NCBI GenBank assembly: GCA_965247245.1
Contig: CBDFGV010000003.1
Location: forward strand, 4,278,001 to 4,342,000
Length of the DNA stretch: 64,000 nt
Direction of reading: 5' to 3'
Source: Tectiglobus sp965247245
Lineage (GTDB): Bacteria > Pseudomonadota > Alphaproteobacteria > Rhizobiales > Hyphomicrobiaceae
The notes below the pieces were generated by a model, which ran no database searches, had not been told where the DNA came from, and worked only from the letters and a program-made list of their open reading frames with translations. Positions 9,652 through 17,238 of this stretch are shown here, one piece after another; within the stretch, counting starts at the first letter, position 1; each line of letters starts with the position of its first letter. Made by a program: the position numbers and the translations under genes.

Positions 9652-10416
9652 CTATTTGCGTTCGCCATAACTCACCGCCATGCCCGCACGCACATCCTGC
9701 TGAATGCCGTACTGTGCAAACGGATAGCGGAAGCCATTTTTGGCGAGCGCCTTCATCCCGGTGATCGCCTGTTCCAGGTGATCGGGTGGCAACGCCATCA
9801 GCATTTCATCGTCAAGCACGCCACCATAGCGGCGTTCGGCAAAGCATGGGATCGACAGGGATGGTTCACGCAACTTGAGCGCCCGGCCCCAACTGTCAGC
9901 ACAGGCAGACTCACCGACCACCGACCAGTCGAAGCGTTTGTAGCCAGACCACTGCAGACCATTGATGAAATACATCATCGCACCGGGTGTCGCGTAGAAC
10001 AGAACAATATCCGGAGGATCAAGGCGACCGGAGGAAATCGGCGCCACGGCTAGTGCTTCGTAAATGCCATCCTCGACACAATGCATCGCTGCCTGGTGTT
10101 CAGCCGCGCCTTCGTTGTCTTCGAACCAAACACCGACCATATGCTTGCCCGACATCCATTCCGGTGTCTTCGCCTTGCCGAGCCCGACAACGGCACGGCA
10201 CTGCGCACCGACGAGATCATCGGCTGTGATGCCCACCGTTCGGCCCAGCCGGGACGCCTGACCGACGATTTGGTCCAAGGTGTGAATCGAGTCAGGTCTT
10301 CGAATGCGCGGAATAGCTTCCATGTCAGCGACATTCTCGAACATCTTCATGCCAAACGGGATTGACCGGAGTTTGAGAAGTCCTTCCAGCTCGTTTGCGA
10401 TCGCAGCCCAATCCAT
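9652..10416 (-). CDS. DUF169-family protein, function unknown
   Basis: The frame opens upstream at 10500, but I place the start at the ATG at 10416 (MDWAAIANELEG) because GGAGG lies 5-10 nt before it. That gives 254 residues. The sequence fits the DUF169 family: an N-terminal LEGLLKLRSIPFGMKMF, a central GADDLVGAQCRAVVGLG-like segment, a strand with PPDIVLFYATPGAMMYFINGLQW, and a Cys in the SACADSWG region. DUF169 has no established biochemical role; some members occur beside metal or one-carbon enzymes. No membrane segments are present. It lies upstream of the GlcG-like gene with a short gap. Confidence 0.75.
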   Translation of the reverse strand: MDWAAIANELEGLLKLRSIPFGMKMFENVADMEAIPRIRRPDSIHTLDQIVGQASRLGRTVGITADDLVGAQCRAVVGLGKAKTPEWMSGKHMVGVWFEDNEGAAEHQAAMHCVEDGIYEALAVAPISSGRLDPPDIVLFYATPGAMMYFINGLQWSGYKRFDWSVVGESACADSWGRALKLREPSLSIPCFAERRYGGVLDDEMLMALPPDHLEQAITGMKALAKNGFRYPFAQYGIQQDVRAGMAVSYGERK

Positions 10417-10570
10417 CGAATTTCCTCCTGGAGCGCAGCTCCCTATTGTGTCGGTAGCAGTATATCGCGGCCGCGTGCGATGGCGAGCCCTCACCCGCAT
10501 TTGATTTGTATGTGTTCGACGTCGCTACGCATGATGTTGGTTGTTATCCGACATGTTCTGACCTTGGCCT

Positions 10571-11146
10571 TTGATGTTTCGCCTTATCATCCTCATTGCC
10601 TTCGCGGCCGCTCTCTCCCTCGCATCGGGCGGTTACGCACCGCTGGTTGCCAACAAGCTGCCTGGCCGACTGCAGACTTATCACAAAGTCTTCGATGTCT
10701 GGTGGGACGTTGCCTGCGATACGGCACCGGACGGAACCGATGCGCGTTGCTATGCGCAGTACGTCGACGTTTACAGCCCGAGACCCAACCTGCGCGCGGC
10801 CATCGTCGATTTTCTCTATCGGCGCGGTTCCGATGGCCAGCCGGAACCGGTCATCACGTTCAATATCGAGCCTGACCGGTCCTACGCGCGCGATGCAGAA
10901 ATGCTGGTGGTGCATAACGATGGAACCAGCAAACGGATCGATGCCAGCAACTGCCCCACGGCGAAGTGCGTCTTCACTGGCGCGGTGGGTCGCAAGATGC
11001 TGGATGACTGGGCCGGCGCGAAGACGCTTGTCCTCGTGATCAGGGAAAAGTCCGGCAAGACAGTCGAGCGCCGCTGGCCACTCGGCAACATGGCTGAGAT
11101 GATCAGTATCATCGCCGAGCAGCGCAAGAAGCGCGGTTTGCCGTGA
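10571..11146 (+). CDS. Secreted protein resembling invasion-associated locus B (IalB) family
   Basis: A 191-residue protein with a hydrophobic N-terminus (MMFRLIILIAFAAALSLASG) that looks like a signal peptide or anchor. The mature part has the spacing seen in IalB-like proteins. A W-x-V-x-C segment (WWDVACDT) is followed by a second Cys about 12 residues later. A later pair, ASNCPTAKC, comes before a positively charged strand. Four Cys could form two disulfides in the periplasm. IalB homologues are common in Hyphomicrobiales and are mostly of unknown function; the name does not imply virulence. The start could also be the second Met, 3 nt downstream. Confidence 0.5.
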   Translation: MMFRLIILIAFAAALSLASGGYAPLVANKLPGRLQTYHKVFDVWWDVACDTAPDGTDARCYAQYVDVYSPRPNLRAAIVDFLYRRGSDGQPEPVITFNIEPDRSYARDAEMLVVHNDGTSKRIDASNCPTAKCVFTGAVGRKMLDDWAGAKTLVLVIREKSGKTVERRWPLGNMAEMISIIAEQRKKRGLP

Positions 11147-11221
11147 GCTGCTGACAGGATGCTGTCAGGAGCACGTCACTAGTCTGGTCGCGCTAAACAT
11201 GAAACCGGGACCAGCAACACC

Positions 11222-11866
11222 ATGATGATTGATCAACTCGCCGAATACTTGCCGGGAATCCTTCTCGCCTATTCCGTCTTCCTTGTCTCAATTCTGAGTC
11301 CTGGCCCCAACATTCTGGCCATCATGGGAACCTCGATGGCCGTTGGCCGTGCCAGTGGCTTAGCCCTCGCTCTCGGCGTTGCAACCGGTTCGATGATCTG
11401 GGCCATCCTCACAGCCCTCGGGCTGACCGCGGTGATCGCGTCGTTCGCTATCCTACTCACGGCGATCAAGATCGTCGGCGGCTTGTTCCTGCTTTGGCTG
11501 GCCTACAAGGCCTTCAAGTCGGCAGCGTCACCACACGATATTGAAGCCCAGGCCGCTGACCAGCACGCCAGTCTCAGCGGATACTTTTTCAAAGGACTGA
11601 CCGTGCAGATGACAAACCCCAAGGCGGCACTTGCCTGGGTTGCCATCATATCGCTCGGCTTGAAAGTCGGCGCGCCGACATGGGTCGCGGTGGCCATCGT
11701 GGTCGGAACGACAGTATTTTCGCTGATTTGCCACGTCCTCTATGCTCTGGTGTTCTCGACGCCGCCGATGGTCCGCGTCTATGCGCGTGCGCGGCGCTGG
11801 GTGCAGGCAACTCTGGGTGTGCTGTTTGCATTTGCCGGCCTGAAGCTGCTGACCAGTCGGATATGA
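11222..11866 (+). CDS. LysE/RhtB-family amino-acid exporter
   Basis: A 214-residue inner-membrane protein of the LysE/RhtB superfamily, which exports amino acids or their derivatives. The family signature is clear: YSVFLVSILSPGPNILAIMG near the N-terminus, then GRASGLALALGVATGSMIW. Next come a hydrophilic loop and the KGLTVQMTNPKAALAWVAII segment with its conserved NPK. About six transmembrane helices are expected. It is a single gene on the plus strand between an IalB-like gene and an EEP-fold gene. The exported substrate cannot be told from sequence. Confidence 0.9.
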   Translation: MMIDQLAEYLPGILLAYSVFLVSILSPGPNILAIMGTSMAVGRASGLALALGVATGSMIWAILTALGLTAVIASFAILLTAIKIVGGLFLLWLAYKAFKSAASPHDIEAQAADQHASLSGYFFKGLTVQMTNPKAALAWVAIISLGLKVGAPTWVAVAIVVGTTVFSLICHVLYALVFSTPPMVRVYARARRWVQATLGVLFAFAGLKLLTSRI

Positions 11867-11899
11867 AGCCGTAGCGACACGGGGAGCCTAGGCGCCTGC

Positions 11900-12631
11900 A
11901 TGCGGATCGTGATCTGGAACTGCAACATGGCGTTGCACCGCAAGTACGACGCGCTTCTGGCGTTGGAGCCTGACCTGGCCATCATCTCCGAATGCGCAGA
12001 ACCGGATCTCCTATCTGACAAGTCGGCGTCAGCCTGGATCGAACAGGAACCGGTTTGGGTGGGCAACAACCAGCACAAGGGGCTCGGTGTCTTCGCTTTC
12101 GGTGACGTCAGGTTGGAGCTCCAGGCAAGTCACGATCGCAACTTGCGCTATGTGGCGCCATTGCGCGTCCAATCGAAGGAGCCGTTCAATTTGCTCGCCG
12201 TTTGGGCACAGAACGCCAGCGGTGGGATTACGCGCAAGCACCAACTCGGCCCGCTGAGGCGGGCGTTGTCGAAGTACCGCGAGTTGCTGAGCCCCGGTCC
12301 CGCCGTCATCGCCGGGGACTGGAACAGCAACGCCATCTGGGACAAGCCCGGATGGCGCATCAATCATATGGCCAAAGTGGGCATCCTTGCGGATCTCGAT
12401 ATCGTCAGCGTCTATCACAGCCTCACTGGCGAGCGCGACGGCGAAGAAACTGTACCGACGCTCTATTGGCGTGACCGTACGGAAGACGGCCCGACCTATC
12501 ATATCGACTTCGCTTTCGTGCCACGCGCCTGGCAGCCACGCATCACGCACTTTGAGATCGGCAGTTTCGCGGATTGGTGCGGCAATGGCCTGAGTGATCA
12601 CGTGCCACTGATCCTCGATGTCGATGTCTGA
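11900..12631 (+). CDS. Endonuclease/exonuclease/phosphatase-fold (EEP) hydrolase
   Basis: A 243-residue cytoplasmic protein with the three hallmark motifs of the EEP superfamily. The first is an N-terminal Asn strand, IVIWNCN (residues 3-9). The second is the metal and proton-relay motif AGDWNSN in the middle. The third is the C-terminal catalytic SDHVPLILDV. Members cleave phosphodiesters in nucleic acids, phospholipids or nucleotides, and nothing here discriminates between these substrates. There is no signal peptide. It starts 33 nt after the LysE gene on the same strand and may be cotranscribed with it. Confidence 0.8.
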   Translation: MRIVIWNCNMALHRKYDALLALEPDLAIISECAEPDLLSDKSASAWIEQEPVWVGNNQHKGLGVFAFGDVRLELQASHDRNLRYVAPLRVQSKEPFNLLAVWAQNASGGITRKHQLGPLRRALSKYRELLSPGPAVIAGDWNSNAIWDKPGWRINHMAKVGILADLDIVSVYHSLTGERDGEETVPTLYWRDRTEDGPTYHIDFAFVPRAWQPRITHFEIGSFADWCGNGLSDHVPLILDVDV

Positions 12632-12706
12632 TGGCGGACGTATTGCTTTCGCATCAAACCTTATCCAGTATGGCGCCCATTGTATTGCGAAAAGCGGAGC
12701 GCGAAC

Positions 12707-13084
12707 ATGACCTCCCGACCGAATATGCTGTTTGAGAATTTGGATCTGGAAAACGGCTTCACGCCTGTGAAGGGTAAAGTGGCCGGTATCGACGAAAAGA
12801 TTCTGGCGAACGATCTTGACCATGAGGCAAGGTTAGGGAAGCGCACGCGCCTGCTGCGGCTGGCGCCCGGCGTTCAGACGCCGGCGGCACACGATCACCC
12901 CTATTGGGAAGAGCTTTATGTGATCTCAGGCAGTATGGTCGAAGGCACGCCCGATACCGGTGAGAACGAGATCATTGCACCTGCCTATGCCTGCCGCAAA
13001 CCTGGGTTCTTCCATGGCCCGATCCGCACCGATGAGGGCTGCGTCCTCATCGAGTTCAACTGGTACGACGAAGAAAACGACTGA
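12707..13084 (+). CDS. Cupin-domain protein (ChrR-like cupin)
   Basis: A frame is open from a TTG at 12680, but the ATG at 12707 (MTSRPNM) is the more natural start, giving 125 residues. A single cupin barrel is visible. Metal-ligand candidates are H-x-H-x5-E in AAHDHPYWEELYVISGS, with a later His in GFFHGPI. The C-terminus ends WYDEEND. Such stand-alone cupins can be isomerases, dioxygenases or sensor domains; ChrR-type cupins bind zinc. It lies upstream of, and convergent with, the catabolic cluster, separated by a palindrome-rich intergenic element. No function can be assigned with confidence. Confidence 0.7.
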   Translation: MTSRPNMLFENLDLENGFTPVKGKVAGIDEKILANDLDHEARLGKRTRLLRLAPGVQTPAAHDHPYWEELYVISGSMVEGTPDTGENEIIAPAYACRKPGFFHGPIRTDEGCVLIEFNWYDEEND

Positions 13085-13094
13085 GCTTTGCGCA

Positions 13095-13246
13095 TAGTCC
13101 AGAGCAAGATCGTTCTAGGTTGAATGACCATGCCACCTGCTCACGTTATCGGCCGGAAAGTGAATCTTGTTCTACGCCATAAGTTCGGAGACCGTTTCAC
13201 GTTTCAGATGGAAGCGCTCTGCGCAAACATCTGAAACGACCGGGTT
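13095..13246. repeat. Intergenic mosaic palindromic element (RIME/REP-like)
   Basis: The whole space between the cupin stop and the oxidoreductase stop looks like a short interspersed element. It opens with AGAGCAAGATCGTTCTAGG and closes with GGGTTCTAG at 13242-13250, just inside the end of the adjacent gene. It contains a perfect 10-bp inverted repeat, GTTTCAGATG at 13201-13210 and CATCTGAAAC at 13228-13237. The motif CTGAAACGACC recurs at 61393-61403. Mosaic palindromes of this general look are common between genes in Hyphomicrobiales. It sits between convergent genes, so it may also end transcription in both directions. Confidence 0.5.
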
Positions 13247-14125
13247 CTAGTCCTTATCGCCGAGCAGGTTGTAAACTGCCGCGCCGTCTATTTCAGCATG
13301 GCCCTGCGCCACCATCATGCGGAACAATGACAGCGCCTGTGCTGACATCGGCATCGCAACTTTTTGCGCGCCCGCCGCATCACTCAACATTTCCAGGTCT
13401 TTGAGGATCTGCCGGGCATAGCCGCGCGGTTCCCAGTCTCGCTCAATCATGCGCTCGAACATAACCGGCAACATGTTAGAGCCGGCATGTCCCGTGGCCA
13501 GCGCATGGGGAACCTTTGAGGCATCGACGCCGTAGGCTTCGGCCAGCCGCAACGCCTCAGCCATGACGCAGTAGTTGGTCAGCACCAGCGTCTGGTTGAC
13601 GAGCTTGGTAGCCTGCCCTGCCGTAACTGGTCCCATATGCGTGAAGCGGCCAAGGTTCTCCATCACCGGTGTCACCATCGCGATCGTATCATCGTTGCCG
13701 CCAGCCATGATCGCGAGCGTGCCGGCTTCAGCTGCCGCCGGCCCTCCGGATACGGGCGCGTCGACAAAAGCAAGCCCGGCCTGCTCGGAAAGCATGTCCG
13801 CCAGTCGCTGCGTTGTCGCGATGTCGGTCGTTGAGTGATCAACAAGAACGGTCGCGCGCTTATTCGCAGCGCTCAGAATACCATTATCACCCTCGACAAT
13901 GGCGACCAGATCGCTTGGCTTTGTCACGCACGTGGCGATGATATCAACCTGCGCTGCCAGTTCCGCCGGTGTTTCACACGTTTTGGCGCCGAGCGCGCGT
14001 GCGGCGGCGCGCTTTTCTTCGACCACGTCAAGTCCGACGACATCGTATCCGCAAGCAAGCAATCGCGTGATAAAGCCGGTGCCCATCAGACCAAGCCCGA
14101 CAAATCCAATGATTGGTTTGCTCAT
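13247..14125 (-). CDS. NAD(P)-dependent oxidoreductase of the 3-hydroxyisobutyrate dehydrogenase / beta-hydroxyacid dehydrogenase family
   Basis: A 292-residue beta-hydroxyacid dehydrogenase. The Rossmann motif is GLGLMGTG at residues 10-17, the substrate-binding signature is DAPVSGGPAAAEAGTL, and the catalytic Lys is K174 in GQATKLVNQ. Family enzymes oxidise 3-hydroxyisobutyrate, tartronate semialdehyde, 2-(hydroxymethyl)glutarate and similar acids. D34 at the end of beta-2 (VVGLDVVEEKR) suggests NAD rather than NADP. GAGGAGC precedes the ATG. It is the last gene of the six-gene minus-strand cluster. An 8-bp hairpin lies in the 89-nt spacer before it, so its expression may be set apart from the upstream genes. 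Confidence 0.88.
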   Translation of the reverse strand: MSKPIIGFVGLGLMGTGFITRLLACGYDVVGLDVVEEKRAAARALGAKTCETPAELAAQVDIIATCVTKPSDLVAIVEGDNGILSAANKRATVLVDHSTTDIATTQRLADMLSEQAGLAFVDAPVSGGPAAAEAGTLAIMAGGNDDTIAMVTPVMENLGRFTHMGPVTAGQATKLVNQTLVLTNYCVMAEALRLAEAYGVDASKVPHALATGHAGSNMLPVMFERMIERDWEPRGYARQILKDLEMLSDAAGAQKVAMPMSAQALSLFRMMVAQGHAEIDGAAVYNLLGDKD

Positions 14126-14151
14126 ACTTAATTGCTCCTCAGAAAGCAGAA

Positions 14152-14179
14152 CTGCGAATCCGCTTGGGCGAATTCGCAG
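14152..14179 (-). other. Intra-operon hairpin between ridA-like and oxidoreductase genes
   Basis: Perfect 8-bp inverted repeat, CTGCGAAT at 14152-14159 and ATTCGCAG at 14172-14179, with further partial pairing inside the loop. It lies 27 nt upstream of the oxidoreductase ATG. No T-run follows on the minus strand, so it is more likely an mRNA processing or stability element than a strong terminator. Confidence 0.4.
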
Positions 14180-14214
14180 TCTAGGTGAAATTCAGTTGTC
14201 GAAGTCGGCGTAGG

Positions 14215-14580
14215 TTACTTGGTTGCCGTCACCATGATCTCGACCACGAGGTCTGGGTGCATCAGTTCTGACTTGACGCAAGCACGTACCGGCGGATTTT
14301 CCGGATCAACCCAGGCATTCCAGACTTCGTTCATGGCACTAAAGTGTGCGGTATCAGTAATCCAGATATTGGCCTGCAGCAGCTTTGACTTGCTCGTGCC
14401 AGCCTTGGCCAAGTAGCCATCGATTGCATCCAGGATCTGCTGGGTCTGGCTCTTGATGTCGCCGGACCGGTCGGCTGCCGTCAGGCCGGCCAGATAGACC
14501 ATGTCGCCGTTGATCACGCACCGGCTCATTCGCGGCGATGCACCACTCGTAATATCAATTCGTTCAATAGCCATTCTCAT
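14215..14580 (-). CDS. RidA-family protein (Rid/YER057c/UK114)
   Basis: A 121-residue RidA-family protein. Canonical RidA deaminates reactive enamine/imine intermediates made by PLP enzymes. Here the conserved Arg that binds the substrate carboxylate is present as R99 (NPPVRACVKSEL). The C-terminal LVVEIMVTA carries the family Glu at about position 114, so the pocket is plausibly functional. GAGGAGAC sits directly before the ATG. Its place in a catabolic cluster suggests it may instead hydrolyse a pathway intermediate, as other Rid subgroups next to degradative genes are thought to do. The subgroup cannot be settled by eye. Confidence 0.85.
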   Translation of the reverse strand: MRMAIERIDITSGASPRMSRCVINGDMVYLAGLTAADRSGDIKSQTQQILDAIDGYLAKAGTSKSKLLQANIWITDTAHFSAMNEVWNAWVDPENPPVRACVKSELMHPDLVVEIMVTATK

Positions 14581-14624
14581 GTCTCCTCTCTGAAAGTTAA
14601 ACTCAGGACATCTCGTTTGCCCTG

Positions 14625-15485
14625 TTAGGCTTCGTCGACAATCGGGTTCTTCAAGATGCCGATGTTTTCGACTTCGACTTCGACCACGTCTCCGGCCTTC
14701 ATCCAGGCCGGTGGTTTGCGCGCGTGAGCGACCCCGGACGGTGTGCCCGTTGCAATGACATCGCCTGGTGACAAAGTCATGAATTCCGACAGGATGGCAA
14801 TGATCTTCGCCGTCGAGAAAATCATGTCGGACGTGTTTGAGTCCTGCATGGTGTTGCCATTGACCCGGGTCATGATGCGCAGGCCAGATGCGCCCGCAGG
14901 CAGCTCATCCGCCGTGACAATGTGTGGGCCAAGCGGCCCGGTGGAGTCAAAGTTCTTACCGGGTATCCATTGCGGGATCTTGCGTTGGAAGTCGCGGACC
15001 GACACATCGTTGAACAGCGTGTAACCGAAAACATGGTCAAGCGCATTGTCTTCAGAGATGTGGCGACCGCCCTTGCCGATAATGATCGTGAGCTCGCATT
15101 CGTAGTCGAGTTGCTCCGAGCTCTTCGGCCGAACCACTGGCGCACCGGCTGGTATGATCGAATTCGGTGCACGCATGAACATCGACGGATAGGTCGGAAT
15201 ATCGTGGCCGCCTTCCTTGGCGTGCAGCGCATAGTTGAGCCCGATGCACATGAACTTTTCCGGGCGTTCAATCGGCAACGCCGGCGTTACATCCGCGAGT
15301 GCAACCTTGGCGCTGCCCTGCGCTGCTGCCGCCTTGGCCTTGGCGAGGACGTCGTCGCCGCCCTCAATGACGCCAAGGATTGTATCGGGCAGCGAGGGAT
15401 CTGCGGCCTGGAGGTCAACGACGCTATCACCCTCGACACTGCCAAGCTTGGTCGCGCCGCCGTGGCTATACATCATAAGTCTCAT
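14625..15485 (-). CDS. Fumarylacetoacetate hydrolase (FAH) family protein
   Basis: A 286-residue FAH-fold enzyme. The family includes fumarylacetoacetases, acylpyruvases, 2-keto-4-pentenoate hydratases and decarboxylases acting on ring-cleavage products. The metal-binding triad is present: E129 and E131 in DYECELTIIIG and D160 in YTLFNDVSVRD. Also present are GLNYALHAKEGGHDIP, where a His is expected to act as base, and the C-terminal GDVIATGTPSGVAHARKPP signature. It has the N-terminal small domain of about 70 residues typical of ring-cleavage FAH enzymes. It is the fourth gene in the cluster, 46 nt behind the alpha/beta hydrolase, with GAGAGGGA before its start. The substrate is unknown. 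Confidence 0.88.
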   Translation of the reverse strand: MRLMMYSHGGATKLGSVEGDSVVDLQAADPSLPDTILGVIEGGDDVLAKAKAAAAQGSAKVALADVTPALPIERPEKFMCIGLNYALHAKEGGHDIPTYPSMFMRAPNSIIPAGAPVVRPKSSEQLDYECELTIIIGKGGRHISEDNALDHVFGYTLFNDVSVRDFQRKIPQWIPGKNFDSTGPLGPHIVTADELPAGASGLRIMTRVNGNTMQDSNTSDMIFSTAKIIAILSEFMTLSPGDVIATGTPSGVAHARKPPAWMKAGDVVEVEVENIGILKNPIVDEA

Positions 15486-15531
15486 CGGAAATCCCTCTCA
15501 GAGTTTCTTTAAGGCTGTCAATGTTTCCAGG

Positions 15532-16347
15532 TCAGCGCAGGCTATGTTGATCGAGCCACTTGTCGATAGCCGCGTTCACCTCGGCAGGAGCCTCAGTCAT
15601 CGTATAGTGGCCAAGTCCCGGCATGCCAACAACATCGGCATGTCCGGCATGCTGCAGGACAAAGCTTTCATAGGCCCCGACTTCGCCCGGCTCCAGTGTG
15701 CGCCGACCGCCTTTCGCGTCACGTGTCGTTGACTGCACCACAAGGATCGGAATGTCCGCCGCCTTCAGGGCCTTGCTTGTCACGGTCCCATCCCAGGTAA
15801 TCAGGTTGTTGTAGAGCGGCGTGCCAACTTCTTCCGGAACCTTGAGTGCCCGCGCAACATAGCGTTCCTTGAGCGCGTCGTGCTTCGGATCATAGAACAT
15901 CTGCTCGAACAGCATTTTCGCAAAACCAGTGTAGCCCAGTTTCTCAACGGTCGCTTCGAAGTTGGCGAGCGCCGCATCGAGATCCGACTGCGCCGTCGAA
16001 TTGCTGCCATCCATCAGGATGAGGCCTTTGACGACATTGGGTGCTTGACGGTGCGCTTCAATTGCGACGCGCGTGCCCATGCTATGGCCGGCCACGATGG
16101 CGCTGTCGATCCCCTTGTCTTTCAGGATCTCCAGGCAGTCGGTGGCCAATTGCTCCATCGACATTGGCGCTTCACCGCGACCGGAGATGCCGTGACCACG
16201 CAAGGCGACCGAGATGACCCGATGCCGGGAGGCGAGATGCTCCGCCTGGCCGGCCCAATCTTCCGGACCGCTTGAGAAGCCATGAATAAGCACGATCGCC
16301 GGGCTACCACTACCGACGTCCTCGTGTTTGAGCTCGATGTCAGCCAT
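15532..16347 (-). CDS. Alpha/beta-fold hydrolase
   Basis: A 271-residue alpha/beta hydrolase. The oxyanion-hole motif is IHGFSSGPEDW (residues 21-31), the nucleophile elbow is GHSMG with S89, and the catalytic His is about H247 in GLGHYTMTEAP. There is no signal peptide. The overall look is that of enol-lactonases and C-C bond hydrolases (3-oxoadipate enol-lactonase, BphD/MhpC type), which fits its place between an SDR and an FAH-family enzyme. It begins 13 nt after the SDR stop and has a GGAGGGGGG ribosome-binding site. It could equally be an esterase. Confidence 0.85.
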   Translation of the reverse strand: MADIELKHEDVGSGSPAIVLIHGFSSGPEDWAGQAEHLASRHRVISVALRGHGISGRGEAPMSMEQLATDCLEILKDKGIDSAIVAGHSMGTRVAIEAHRQAPNVVKGLILMDGSNSTAQSDLDAALANFEATVEKLGYTGFAKMLFEQMFYDPKHDALKERYVARALKVPEEVGTPLYNNLITWDGTVTSKALKAADIPILVVQSTTRDAKGGRRTLEPGEVGAYESFVLQHAGHADVVGMPGLGHYTMTEAPAEVNAAIDKWLDQHSLR

Positions 16348-16360
16348 AACGCCCCCCTCC

Positions 16361-17143
16361 CTACATCATACCAATGCGCGCACCGTGGCCGCCATCAACG
16401 TTGAGCACGGTGCCGTTCACATAGGATGCCCGATCAGACACCAGGAATGTAACCACATCAGCGAGTTCGGCGACTGTTGCGGCGCGACCATCAGGAATGT
16501 CGCCAAGCATGCTCTGCCAATTGTTTTCATCACCGGTTGCGTTCTTGGCACTTGTCTTAAGCAGATTGACCAGACGATCTGTTGCAACGAAGCCGGGGCT
16601 CACCGCCAGCACGCGCATCTTGTCTTCAAGGCTACGGCTGCCAAGCGCTTTGGTGAATGCGTTAAGTGATGCGTTGCCGGTCGTGCCAGCAATGTACTTG
16701 GAGTCGGTTCGATCAGCTGCGAGGCCGGTGACATTGCAGATGACGCCGCCGCCGTTGTCTTTCATCGCGGCATAAAAGGCGCGGCACATGTTGATGTAGC
16801 CGAAGACTTTGAGTTCCCAAGACTCGCGCCACTTCGCTTCATCGATCGCTTCGATGTTGCCACCCGGAATAGCGCCTGCATTGTTGACGAGGATGTCAGG
16901 CGTCCCGACCTTCTGCAGAATTTCGTTGGCGGAACCGGACACCGACAGATCCATCGGGTGGGCGGTAACAGTCGCGCCGGTCTCGGCTTTGATCTTATCG
17001 GCTGCTGCGTTGAGCATGTCCGCGTCGCGCGAGGCGATGTGAACGATGCAGCCCTCACGCCCGAGTTCCTCGGCAACACCGTAGCCAATGCCTTTCGATG
17101 CCCCGGTGACCAGCGCTGTTCTGCCCTTAAGCCCTAAATCCAT
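16361..17143 (-). CDS. Short-chain dehydrogenase/reductase (SDR) family protein with atypical active site
   Basis: The frame opens at 17182, but the ATG at 17143 (MDLGLKGRTA) follows GGGAGGAAAC, so 260 residues is preferred. The Rossmann motif TGASKGIG (13-20) and the structural NNAG (87-90) are intact, and a classical SDR C-terminus (VNGTVLNVDGGH) follows. The catalytic tetrad is not normal. The segment aligning with Y-x-x-x-K reads G153-T-T-G-N157, and the usual Ser strand reads CNVTG with Thr at 139. The nearby Tyr (Y150) has no Lys at +4. The protein may use another chemistry, be a non-enzymatic partner, or belong to a divergent SDR group. Second gene of the cluster. Confidence 0.85.
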   Translation of the reverse strand: MDLGLKGRTALVTGASKGIGYGVAEELGREGCIVHIASRDADMLNAAADKIKAETGATVTAHPMDLSVSGSANEILQKVGTPDILVNNAGAIPGGNIEAIDEAKWRESWELKVFGYINMCRAFYAAMKDNGGGVICNVTGLAADRTDSKYIAGTTGNASLNAFTKALGSRSLEDKMRVLAVSPGFVATDRLVNLLKTSAKNATGDENNWQSMLGDIPDGRAATVAELADVVTFLVSDRASYVNGTVLNVDGGHGARIGMM

Positions 17144-17184
17144 TGTTTCCTCCCATTTCTTTACGCGTTCATGACTAATCAATT

Positions 17185-17212
17185 CGTCATTTCCGCGGAC
17201 GCGGGAATGACG
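17185..17212. repeat. REP-like palindrome between CMD-family and SDR genes
   Basis: A 28-nt near-perfect palindrome: CGTCATT, one T, CCGCG, a GA loop, then CGCGG, one G and AATGACG. It gives a 13-bp stem with one G-T pair. Elements reading CGTCATTCCCGCG...CGGGAATGACG are frequent dispersed repeats in Proteobacteria. It lies 42 nt upstream of the SDR start inside the putative operon and could stabilise mRNA ends or partly terminate after the CMD gene. Confidence 0.5.
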
Positions 17213-17238
17213 TGAGAGTATGGTTGCGCAGGCGCCCC

